Shown: positions 1 to 6,050 of the stretch, piece by piece
Numbering within the stretch: position 1 is the first letter of the stretch
Layout of the letters: every line of letters begins with the position of its first letter
NCBI GenBank assembly: GCA_016793305.1
Contig: JAEUHU010000292.1
Location: 1 to 6,050, forward strand
Reading direction: 5' to 3'
Length of the DNA: 6,050 bases
DNA from: Planctomycetota bacterium
Lineage (GTDB): Bacteria; Planctomycetota; UBA1135; UBA2386
Notes under the pieces: model-generated
The model's database searches: none
The model's input: the letters and a program-made list of their open reading frames with translations, nothing else
What the model was told of the DNA's origin: nothing
Made by a program: the position numbers and the translations under genes

Positions 1-356
1 ACGACCGGCAGCACCGCCGGCAGGAAGCGGTCGCGTGGGTGCTCGCGGCGGTGGGTGCGGAGGACCGCGGTGACCTGTTCGAGGATCTGCAGGGCGTCGA
101 AGCGGCGGCTCTGCGACTTGTGCTCGAGGACGACGTAGAGCAGAAGTTCCTGCTGTTGGTGGGTGCGAACGGAGAAGAGCAGGTCGCAGAGGGTTCTTCG
201 GCTGCGACGACCGTGCTGCGTCGGGTTCTTGCGGGTCAGGGTGCGCCAATCGATGGCGTCGGCGAGGTTCGCGGGCAGGGCGGTGCGCAGCAAGGGAACC
301 GCATGCTCGGGGTCGCCGAACGCCACCTGAAACAGGTGATCATGATGGGATGCCAC
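1..356 (-). CDS. Rpn family PD-(D/E)XK nuclease / putative transposase (transposase_31-like), partial at 3' end
   Basis: The gene runs off the window at position 1, so only the first 118 codons are visible. The reading uses a GTG start at 356-354. The protein then begins ASHHDHLFQVAFGDPEHAV, which matches the usual opening of the Rpn (recombination-promoting nuclease, formerly transposase_31) family: a His/Asp-rich start, a phenylalanine-containing helix, then a D-P-E-H-A turn. The expected nuclease core follows: Asp58 in CDLLFSV, then LLLYVVLEHKSQ giving Glu78-x-Lys80, the D...ExK signature of the PD-(D/E)XK fold. Full-length relatives are about 300 residues, so roughly 60% is missing. Family members are DNA endonucleases that stimulate RecA-independent recombination, and some act in phage defence. 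No Shine-Dalgarno is evident. The frame is open upstream to the stop of the preceding ATPase gene, but those 36 codons look like non-coding, Pro/Ser-rich filler. It lies 108 bp downstream of the ATPase gene on the same strand, so co-transcription is possible. The family call is firm; activity is unknown. Confidence 0.85.
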   Translation of the reverse strand, partial: MASHHDHLFQVAFGDPEHAVPLLRTALPANLADAIDWRTLTRKNPTQHGRRSRRTLCDLLFSVRTHQQQELLLYVVLEHKSQSRRFDALQILEQVTAVLRTHRREHPRDRFLPAVLPV

Positions 357-464
357 GTCCCATGGGGACGGTGGGGGCGAACTTCGGTCAGGAAATCCGG
401 CGATCGTGGTTGCCGGCGAGGCGGCAAGTCCGTCGGGGAACGGGGAAGAGGACGCAGGCGCTCG

Positions 465-1736
465 CTACGCCGGAGTCCACAACCGGGCGATCGGGACTGC
501 ATACACGCCGTCGTCGACCCGCCAGCCTTCGGTCCCCGCGTGCAGCACGATGCCGGTCACCTGATCGGCCCCGAGTCGCCGCTGCAGCGCTCGCACGCCG
601 CGCAGATCCTCGCTGCGCACGTCGGGCGCGGCCTTGACCTCGAACGCCAGCACCGAGCCGTCGCTGCGTTCCATCACCAGGTCGACCTCCTGGCCGTCGT
701 GGGTGCGCCAGTGGCCGACGTCGAGTGGTTCTTCGAGCCAGTGCGCCTGCTTGCACAGTTCGTTGACGACGAACGTCTCCAGCAGGTGGCCGAACTGCTG
801 CAGCGCGCTCGGCTGGGCCAGCAGCAGCTTGTCGCTGGTCACGCGCATCAGGCGCGAGGCGAGCCCGGTGTCGACGAAATGCAGCTTCGGCGTCGCCGCG
901 GCGCGGGCCGCGAGCGTCGTGCCCCACGCCGGCAGCACGTGGTGCAGGAACACGGCTTCGAGCAGGCGCAGGTAGTCCTCCGCGGTGCTGCGGTCGATGT
1001 CGAGGTCGCGCGCCAGGTCGGCGACGTTCAGCAACTGCGCGGTCCGGCGGGCAGCAGCGGCGGCAAGACGCGGCAGCAGCACGCGGCGGCGCACCTTGGC
1101 GATCTCGGCGACGTCCTTCTCCAGGGTCAGGTTCAGGTACTGATCGAACCAGCGGCTGCGAGCCGCCGGATTGGGCAGTGCCAGCGGCATCGGCATGCCG
1201 CCGGCGATCAGAGCGGCCGCGAGATCGGCGCGGGTGCCGCGCACGGGCTCGAGGTCGGGCGCATCGCCAGCGATCAGTCGCTCGACGAACGCTTCGCGTT
1301 TGCGGTGGAGTTCGCCCTGACTCAGCGGCCACACCGGGACGATGTCGACGCGCCCGGTCAGCGCTTGGGCCACGGCCGGCACGGTCCCGTAGCGCGTCGA
1401 TCCGGCGAGCACGAACTGCCCCGGCGCGCCGTCCTGGTTGAGCAGGCGCTTGATCACGTCGACGATCTCCGGCACCCGGGCGAACTCGTCGACGAACACT
1501 GGGCGCGGCTGGTCGAGCAGATGCCGAGGGTCGGCGGCCACGGCGCGTCGCGTCGCCGGGTCGTCGAGGTCGAGGATCGTGCGCGAACGGGCCGCTGCGA
1601 GTTCCCGCAGCAGGGTCGACTTGCCGACGGCTCGCGGCCCGCTGAGCACCAGTACCTGGGAGTGCTCGAGCCGTCGGTTGACGGTCTCGGCAGCTCGACG
1701 CAGCACGGCGCGACGCAGCAAGGGGGAGTGGGGCAC
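465..1736 (-). CDS. AAA-type ATP-binding protein with DUF4143 C-terminal domain
   Basis: 423 residues from the GTG at 1736-1734, ending in TAG at 467-465; this is the usual size for the family. The P-loop is GPRAVGKST (residues 33-41), Walker B is VFVDEF with Asp83-Glu84, and a sensor-like LAGSTRYG lies at 110-117. A helical lid and YLNLTLEKDVAEI (200-212) follow, then a winged-helix-like stretch at about 235-271, KLHFVDTGLASRLM (284-297) and the GHLLETFVVNEL helix (316-327). The DUF4143 end has EVDLVM (Asp352) and AFEVKA (Glu366-x-Lys368), a D...ExK arrangement like the PD-(D/E)XK nuclease fold. The family is widespread, often in many copies and often transferred; its role is poorly defined. 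Start choice: the GTG puts the P-loop about 30 residues in, as in relatives. An upstream ATG (1859) and TTG (2027) are in frame, but the extra residues look non-coding and would be read across a 23-bp repeat array whose period is not a multiple of three. The Rpn-type nuclease follows 108 bp downstream. Confidence 0.9.
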   Translation of the reverse strand: MPHSPLLRRAVLRRAAETVNRRLEHSQVLVLSGPRAVGKSTLLRELAAARSRTILDLDDPATRRAVAADPRHLLDQPRPVFVDEFARVPEIVDVIKRLLNQDGAPGQFVLAGSTRYGTVPAVAQALTGRVDIVPVWPLSQGELHRKREAFVERLIAGDAPDLEPVRGTRADLAAALIAGGMPMPLALPNPAARSRWFDQYLNLTLEKDVAEIAKVRRRVLLPRLAAAAARRTAQLLNVADLARDLDIDRSTAEDYLRLLEAVFLHHVLPAWGTTLAARAAATPKLHFVDTGLASRLMRVTSDKLLLAQPSALQQFGHLLETFVVNELCKQAHWLEEPLDVGHWRTHDGQEVDLVMERSDGSVLAFEVKAAPDVRSEDLRGVRALQRRLGADQVTGIVLHAGTEGWRVDDGVYAVPIARLWTPA

Positions 1737-1782
1737 GCGGGGCGCGAAGATACCGCGGCGAGGCGCCGTCTTCCTTGTGAGT

Positions 1783-1851
1783 TCCCGATTCCGAGGGGCA
1801 GATCCTCCCGAATTGGAGGGCTGTTTGCTCCCGAATCCGAGGGCGCAGCGC
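1783..1851. repeat. Three-copy tandem repeat, 23-bp period, conserved 15-bp core
   Basis: Cores start at 1783, 1806 and 1829, exactly 23 bp apart: TCCCGATTCCGAGGG, TCCCGAATTGGAGGG and TCCCGAATCCGAGGG. Every core fits TCCCGA(A/T)T(C/T)(C/G)GAGGG, and the 8-bp spacers are not conserved. The middle copy with its flank contains a perfect short inverted repeat, CCTCC and GGAGG around CGAATT. The register breaks on both sides, so I count three units only. The pattern of constant core, variable spacer and a period near two helical turns resembles a set of protein-binding sites. The array lies upstream of the minus-strand ATPase gene (47-115 bp from its GTG), which fits an operator, but no function is demonstrated. 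Because 23 is not a multiple of three, the array does not encode a protein repeat. Confidence 0.75.
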
Positions 1852-1869
1852 CGCCACATCGCCCCGGGG

Positions 1870-2117
1870 ATGCGTTCCGTGGCATCCGTGTTAGGAATCA
1901 GCCATAGCGGCGTGGTCGCCCTGGTCCGCCTCGGACTACCCAACCCGCACGAGGTCGCACCCTCCGCATCTGGCGAGTCCGGGCGAAGAGCTTCGATTCC
2001 TTGGCCATCCAGAGCGGCGTCGCGCAACTGGCGGCGATTGGACGACTGTCGAGGGAGGGATGCCCCGATCGTCAGCAGGAAGCTTCGACGTCAGCACACG
2101 ACGTTACATGCGAGTGA
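1870..2117 (+). pseudogene. Possible frameshifted remnant of a small helix-turn-helix (HTH_17/excisionase-like) protein
   Basis: This is a tentative call. From an ATG at 1870 the plus strand reads MRSVASVLGISHSGVVALVR, then LGLPN. This resembles the 'A-x-x-LGIS-x-x-x-V-x-x-L-x-R-x-G-L-P' recognition helix of excisionase/MerR-type domains. Beyond about 1935-1947 that frame turns meaningless, while a different plus frame (from GCA at 1947) reads ARGRTLRIWRVRAKSFDSLA. This resembles the R-x-W-R-V-x-x-x-S-F-D-x-x segment that normally follows such a helix-turn-helix, and the frame ends at TGA 2115-2117. Joining the two requires one shift (net -1 or +2). Both segments show mostly G/C third positions. 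If real, it is the only plus-strand coding trace in the window, and a decayed DNA-binding gene from a mobile or regulatory module. It could equally be a chance reading in GC-rich DNA. Confidence 0.25.
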
Positions 2118-2134
2118 GGAAGGGGCATTGTGAT

Positions 2135-5100
2135 TCAGGGCTGGATGAGCCTGGCGGGGCGCAGGCCCAGGAAGAGGTTGCGGAACGAAGGTGCGCCGTG
2201 GCTGCGGTAGGCCGACCGCGCGATGACGGCCGCGTAGTTGTAGCTACCGCCGCGGGAGCTGCGGAGGGCGGGGGAGCCATCCGATCGCAGGCCGTCGCCT
2301 GCACGTTCGCTGCCGTAGTCCCCATGCCTGTCGCGGCACCACTCCCAGACGTTGCCAAGCACGTCGTGCAAGCCGAAGGCGTTCGCCGCGAACGTGCCGA
2401 CCGATGCGTGCACGACGTGTCCATCCCGCCATGACTCGAAGTTCCCCCACTGCGGTGCCGCTGCCTTGGCTGCTGCGTCCGCCACGTTCGCGACCTTCTG
2501 GATCTGCTCGAAGTCGACGTTCCACACCGTCGTCGTCCCGCCACGGCACCCGTGTTCCCACTGCGCCTCGCTCGGCAACACCAAGCCATGCCGCGTCATC
2601 AGGCGGTCGCACATCAGCCAGTCCACCTGCTCCACCGGGTTCGCCATTGTGATCCGCTTGCCGTTGCCGGCGATGTTCTGCCCAGCCTTGTAGTAGCTCG
2701 GTTCCCGCAGCTCCGCATCCCACGTCCAGAGCCGCGACCACTGCCCCTGCGTCAGCTCGTGCCGCGCCAGCAGGAACGGGGACAACGTCACCTCGTGCAG
2801 CACCTCGTCGTCCCTGTGCTGCGGGTCGTAGAACGGCGCGTTCGGGTCGTCCTTCTGCGAGCCCAACGTCACCGTGCCGCCTGGCAACAGCACGAACACT
2901 ATCCCCGTGCCGTTCTTCACTGCGATCGAGCCATCCTCCTTGTGCGACGGGATCACGATCTCCGTCGCCGCCTGCGTGCCATCCCACGCACTGCGCAGGT
3001 CGTAGAACTCCCACAGCTTCGTCACCGGGTTCATCCCGATCGGCACCAAACCCATCTGCGGCGGCAGGTCGATCTGCGCGTCGCGATACAGCGTGCTCGC
3101 CGTGACCCCGTCCGCGCGCAGAATCGCCCGCCGCGCCTCCGCCCAACGCTCGCGGTGCGCCGTGATCGACGCCGCCTCGACCTGCTGCGCCCAACTGAGC
3201 CGCTGCGCCACGTCGGCGCGCTCCTTCGCCGCCATCGAGTTCAGCCCGGCCAGCACATCCACCAGCGCGTTGTGCAGGAACTCCGCCGAACGGCTTTCCT
3301 CGTCGCCGCCGAACGTCCACGTGCGACGCACCGATACCTTCGCATCCAGCGCCGCCAGCTTCGACACGGCCGCGGCGAGAAGCGTCGGCGCCTCAGCGAT
3401 CGCCGCCTCGAGGTCGCGCTGGTAGCCGAGGTAGGTCTCGCGCTCCTTCGCCGGCGCCTTCGCCAACGCCTCCGCCGTACGCTGCTTGCCCTCTTCGTTC
3501 TGGCCGTTCGCCAACGCCGCCCACGCCAACGTGTCGAGGAACTGGCACGCCTCCGGCGTGCCCGCGGACTTCGCCACCGCCGCACGCGAGGCGACCAAGC
3601 CCGCAGCCTCCTCGCCAAACATCGTCCGGTCCTGCTTCTCACCGTCCGGCTTCTCGGGTGCGACCCGCGGCCACGCGAACGAGTTCAGCGCCGACGCATC
3701 CGCGTTCTGCAGCGCAGCCGGCAGCTCCGGCAACTCCAGCTTGCTGGCGCCAGCACGAATCGCTTGCGCGCGGCGCAGCGACGCCACCAGCTGCTGCTGC
3801 CGCTCGTACGCTGGCCACTCCGCCGCCGCCCGCCGATCCGCGTCGACCTGCTCCGCCGTCAACGGCACCGCCCTGCTGCGCAGCTCTGCGATCGTCGCCT
3901 CGATCTCCGGCCGCTGCGCCAACAACTGCGCACAGTCTTCGTCGAGCCACGCCTGCAGAGCCGCCGCCTTGTCCGGCCACGCCGGCCACAACGCATCCTG
4001 CTTCGCCAACGCGTCCTTCAGGCGAACGACCGCCGACAGCTGGTTGAAGTTGGCGACCGTGCGGCCCTTCTCCTCAGCCAGTTTGGTCGCCGCGACCTTC
4101 GCCTCGGTCTCCGACTTCGCCAGCCGTTCGTTGGCAGCCGCTGCCTCGTCCGCGCGCTGCTTCTGCGCCAGCGCGTCGTCCTTCGCCTTCGTCTCCGCCG
4201 CCGCCAGCGCCGCATTCTCGTTCGCCAGCGTCGTCGACACGACGATGCCGACGACCAGGATCAGCACCGCCGCCGCGAGGCTTGCCGCCAACGGCTTGTT
4301 CCTGCGCACCCACAGCTGCAACTCGACCAGCGCCCCGGTCCGGTACGCCGACACCGCGTGCATCGCCAAGAACGCACGCAGATCCGCCGCCAGCGCCGCC
4401 GTCGTCGGGTAGCGCCCATCCCGCTCGCGGGCCATCGCCTTGCCGACGATCGCCACCAGCTCCGCCGGCACGCCCTTCTGCAAGTCCTCGATCGCCTTCG
4501 GCGGCCCTTCGGCCAGATCCTCGAGGATGCGATACGCCGGCTTCTTCACCCCGGGCGTCGTGTATGGCGCCCGCCCCGTCAGCAGGTGGTACAGCATCGA
4601 CCCGATCGCGTAGACGTCGGCGCGCTCGTCGAGCGCTTCGCTGCGCCCTTGCTCCGGCGGCATGTAGCTCGGCGTGCCGAGCTTCTGCCCGTCCATCGAC
4701 ACCACCGACGAACCGTCGTCGCTGTCCGCGTCGCGGCGGCGCGCGGAGTCGACCTGGCTGTGCGAACTCTGGTGCTCGGGCCGGATCCGCAGATCGCGTC
4801 GATCCTCCTGGCCCAGCACCTTCGCCAGACCCCAGTCCATCACGTAGACCTCGCCGAACTTCCCGACCATCACGTTGTCGGGCTTCAGGTCGCGGTGCAA
4901 GACGCCCTTGTCGTGCGCGTACGACATCGTGTCGCAGACCCGCAGCACGATCTCGAGCGCGCGCGTCAGCGGCCAGTCGGTGCTGCCGCCATGCGACTCG
5001 ACGAACACCTCGCGCGCCGTGCGGCCCTTCACCAGGCGCATCGTGAAGTAGACCTTGCCGTGCTGGTCGAGCCCGAGCTCGTGCACGGGGACGATGCCTG

Positions 5101-5626
5101 GGTGCTCGAGCTGCGACGTCACCTGCGCTTCTTCGAGGAAGCGCCCGAGCAGCTGGTGGGCGAGCTGCTGCTCCAGCTCGTCGCGCGGCGCCTCGCGGTC
5201 GAGCAGCACCTTCATCGCCAGCCGCCGGTTCAGCTGCCGGTCACGCAGCTTCAGGATCGCACCCATGCCGCCGCGGTCGACTTCGCCTTCGATCGCGTAG
5301 CGCTCGAGGTCGAGCCGCGGCGCGCGCGCCAGCCGCTGCAGCATGTCGTCCGTGTTGGTCGAGCGGACCTTGTCGGTCGAGCTGTCGCTCGCGGTGCGGT
5401 CGGCGGCATCGCTCGACGGCGGGGGCGTGCCCGGCACGAACGCCGGCGTCGGTAGCTGGGCGTGTTCGAGCAGCGCCGCCAGCTTGCTGCCGAGTGCTTG
5501 GTCCTCGGCGCGGATGCGTGCCACGAACGCCTCGCGCTCGGCAGGCGGCAGCTGCCGCGCCTGCTCGAACAGGCTGCGCAGGCGATCGAAGTCGGGCGGG
5601 GGGCCGTTCGTGGGGTCGGCGGGCAT
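2135..5626 (-). CDS. Membrane-anchored Ser/Thr protein kinase with C-terminal FGE-sulfatase-like domain
   Basis: 1163 residues from the ATG at 5626-5624. An in-frame GTG at 5671 would add 15 residues that look non-coding. Residues 11-57 form a helical leader common in planctomycete kinases. The kinase domain (about 109-420) has a glycine loop G-E-V-D-R-G-G-M-G (114-122), Lys139 in AMKVL, HRDLKPDN with catalytic Asp246, DWG (264-266) in place of DFG, GTPSYMPPEQ (317-326) and Asp337 in DVYAIG. All residues for ATP binding and phosphotransfer are present. A Ser/Asp/Arg-rich insertion of about 45 residues lengthens the activation loop. One transmembrane helix (about 446-467, AVLILVVGIVV) precedes an Ala/Lys/Glu coiled coil (about 470-525) and a long helical region with no recognised domain. 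The C-terminus (about 903-1163) is FGE-sulfatase/DUF323-like: NPVEQVDW, LPSEAQWEHGCRGG, GLHDVLGNVWEWC, SRGGSYNY and FLGLRP. Positions matching the two catalytic cysteines of true FGE are Tyr1131 and Ala1136, so this is probably a binding or sensor domain outside the membrane. The Dabb gene lies 87 bp upstream. Targets are unknown. Confidence 0.93.
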   Translation of the reverse strand: MPADPTNGPPPDFDRLRSLFEQARQLPPAEREAFVARIRAEDQALGSKLAALLEHAQLPTPAFVPGTPPPSSDAADRTASDSSTDKVRSTNTDDMLQRLARAPRLDLERYAIEGEVDRGGMGAILKLRDRQLNRRLAMKVLLDREAPRDELEQQLAHQLLGRFLEEAQVTSQLEHPGIVPVHELGLDQHGKVYFTMRLVKGRTAREVFVESHGGSTDWPLTRALEIVLRVCDTMSYAHDKGVLHRDLKPDNVMVGKFGEVYVMDWGLAKVLGQEDRRDLRIRPEHQSSHSQVDSARRRDADSDDGSSVVSMDGQKLGTPSYMPPEQGRSEALDERADVYAIGSMLYHLLTGRAPYTTPGVKKPAYRILEDLAEGPPKAIEDLQKGVPAELVAIVGKAMARERDGRYPTTAALAADLRAFLAMHAVSAYRTGALVELQLWVRRNKPLAASLAAAVLILVVGIVVSTTLANENAALAAAETKAKDDALAQKQRADEAAAANERLAKSETEAKVAATKLAEEKGRTVANFNQLSAVVRLKDALAKQDALWPAWPDKAAALQAWLDEDCAQLLAQRPEIEATIAELRSRAVPLTAEQVDADRRAAAEWPAYERQQQLVASLRRAQAIRAGASKLELPELPAALQNADASALNSFAWPRVAPEKPDGEKQDRTMFGEEAAGLVASRAAVAKSAGTPEACQFLDTLAWAALANGQNEEGKQRTAEALAKAPAKERETYLGYQRDLEAAIAEAPTLLAAAVSKLAALDAKVSVRRTWTFGGDEESRSAEFLHNALVDVLAGLNSMAAKERADVAQRLSWAQQVEAASITAHRERWAEARRAILRADGVTASTLYRDAQIDLPPQMGLVPIGMNPVTKLWEFYDLRSAWDGTQAATEIVIPSHKEDGSIAVKNGTGIVFVLLPGGTVTLGSQKDDPNAPFYDPQHRDDEVLHEVTLSPFLLARHELTQGQWSRLWTWDAELREPSYYKAGQNIAGNGKRITMANPVEQVDWLMCDRLMTRHGLVLPSEAQWEHGCRGGTTTVWNVDFEQIQKVANVADAAAKAAAPQWGNFESWRDGHVVHASVGTFAANAFGLHDVLGNVWEWCRDRHGDYGSERAGDGLRSDGSPALRSSRGGSYNYAAVIARSAYRSHGAPSFRNLFLGLRPARLIQP

Positions 5627-5713
5627 GGCAGGTTTCCCGGGGCGAGCGGAGCATGCCGCCGTGGGGAGCACCAGGCCAGCAACCGGCGGGCGCCGCCGCC
5701 GATTCGTTCGCCG

Positions 5714-6016
5714 TCAGCCGACGTCGCTCTCGCCGTCCGCCATCAGATGCCGGTCCACCAGCGGCGCCAGCTCCTGTTCCCAGACCCGCCGATACTCCGG
5801 ATGCCGGAAGAAGATGTCCGCCGCGGTCTTGGTCTCGAAGCCGGAGAACAACGCCAGGTTGTAGCCCTGCCGTTCGTCGGCGACGTTGTGCACGACCGCC
5901 AGGTGGTCGATGCCGGGCATCGTCTCGATCAGGCGCTGCAGCGACTCGCGGGCGACCCGCACGCGGTCGAGGGCGATGCCGGGCTTCAGGGCGAACAGGA
6001 TCGTGCGGTGGAACAT
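5714..6016 (-). CDS. Dabb family (stress-responsive alpha/beta barrel) protein
   Basis: 100 residues from the ATG at 6016, ending in TGA at 5716-5714. The sequence starts MFHRTILFALKPG, the typical Dabb opening: a first beta strand with His3 followed by a lysine-containing turn. A helix (about 18-32) follows, then MPGIDHLAVVHNV, which fits the family's 'PGI...G.N' strand. GYNLALFSGFET is the central strand, and AADIFFRHPEYRRVWEQELAPLVDRHL is the usual 'L..Y..HP.H..... L.P' helix. Dabb proteins are small dimeric ferredoxin-like barrels of about 100 residues. Plant and bacterial members are linked to stress responses or to small-molecule enzymology, but most bacterial ones have no assigned reaction, and none can be assigned here. 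An in-frame ATG at 6031 would add five residues (MPGRP), and the frame stays open to the window edge, so the true start could lie slightly upstream. MFHRT fits relatives best. The kinase gene follows 87 bp downstream on the same strand. Confidence 0.85.
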   Translation of the reverse strand: MFHRTILFALKPGIALDRVRVARESLQRLIETMPGIDHLAVVHNVADERQGYNLALFSGFETKTAADIFFRHPEYRRVWEQELAPLVDRHLMADGESDVG

Positions 6017-6050
6017 CGGGCGGCCGGGCATCGTCGGGGGCCAGGGCCGC

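Larger units (their letters stand above)
1737..2134. other. 398-bp gap between the kinase stop and the ATPase start, no intact gene
   Basis: This is the only long stretch without a convincing complete gene. On the minus strand it would carry the kinase 3' end and any promoter of the ATPase gene. I see no clear -35/-10 pair and no strong hairpin followed by a T-run. Two things do stand out. The first is a three-unit 23-bp tandem repeat at 1783-1851, ending 47 bp before the ATPase GTG. The second is a possible plus-strand helix-turn-helix reading frame, broken by a frameshift, at about 1870-2117. A weak 5-bp inverted repeat (2088-2092 with 2100-2104, seven-base loop) lies 31 bp past the kinase stop and is too short to call a terminator. 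Composition is slightly less GC-rich than the neighbouring genes by eye. Confidence 0.6.

Noticed and set aside
357..467. Rpn and DUF4143 frames lie in the same phase with only one TAG between them, suggesting stop readthrough or a split fusion
   Set aside because: The 36 codons between the stop and the Rpn start are Pro/Ser/Ala-rich without domain character. A stop-free run of that length is common in GC-rich DNA, and the GTG at 356 matches the family's usual N-terminus.
39..1907. Plus-strand open frame (622 codons) across the Rpn and ATPase region
   Set aside because: It is antisense to two genes with unmistakable motifs (P-loop, Walker B, D...ExK). The product is Gly/Arg/Ala-rich with no family resemblance, so it is a GC-driven shadow.
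1737..2027. N-terminal extension of the ATPase to the ATG at 1859 or TTG at 2027
   Set aside because: The extra residues have no family counterpart, and the frame crosses a 23-bp repeat array whose period would scramble any protein repeat. The GTG at 1736 gives the usual distance to the P-loop.
2087..2105. Inverted repeat near the kinase 3' end as a terminator
   Set aside because: The stem is only five base pairs (ACGTC/GACGT) with a seven-base loop and no T-run, which is insufficient for an intrinsic terminator.
2552..5455. Very long plus-strand open frame (967 codons) antisense to the kinase
   Set aside because: Its product is an Arg/Leu/His-rich string with no motifs. It lies entirely opposite a gene with clear kinase and FGE motifs, and long antisense frames are expected in GC-rich coding DNA.
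5627..5713. GC-rich hairpin between the Dabb stop and the kinase start
   Set aside because: GGCGG/CCGCC can pair around CGGCGC, but such short GC stems arise easily in this composition. No T-run or promoter elements accompany it.

Overview
The window is GC-rich DNA with four protein-coding genes, all on the minus strand, so the biological reading order runs from position 6050 down to 1. The best taxonomic clue is the 3.5-kb gene in the middle. It encodes a Hanks-type Ser/Thr kinase with an N-terminal helical region, a DWG motif in place of DFG, one transmembrane helix and a C-terminal formylglycine-generating-enzyme-like (FGE-sulfatase) domain. That architecture is typical of Planctomycetota, so a high-GC planctomycete is the likely source. 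This is inferred from architecture and composition, not from a database match.

Layout in reading order: (1) 6016-5714, a small Dabb-family alpha/beta-barrel protein; (2) 5626-2135, the membrane kinase with its FGE-like sensor domain, 87 bp after the Dabb stop; (3) 2134-1737, a gap of about 400 bp with no intact gene, holding three copies of a 23-bp tandem repeat (1783-1851) and a possible broken plus-strand helix-turn-helix gene (about 1870-2117); (4) 1736-465, an AAA-type ATPase with a DUF4143 C-terminus; (5) 356 to beyond position 1, the N-terminal two-fifths or so of an Rpn/transposase_31-type PD-(D/E)XK nuclease, cut off by the window edge.

The two halves look functionally separate. The kinase half is ordinary planctomycete signalling: an intracellular kinase domain anchored in the membrane with an outward-facing domain that probably binds a ligand or protein. 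The DUF4143 ATPase and Rpn nuclease half looks like accessory, mobile-type gene content. Both families are patchily distributed and often transferred, both carry restriction-endonuclease-like motifs, and Rpn proteins are linked to DNA cleavage and phage defence. The repeat array and decayed plus-strand reading frame mark the boundary between the halves.

I found no tRNA, rRNA, CRISPR array, complete insertion sequence or convincing terminator. The most interesting items are the 23-bp repeat array just upstream of the ATPase gene, the ATPase-nuclease pair, and the loss of both catalytic cysteines in the FGE-like domain of the kinase.
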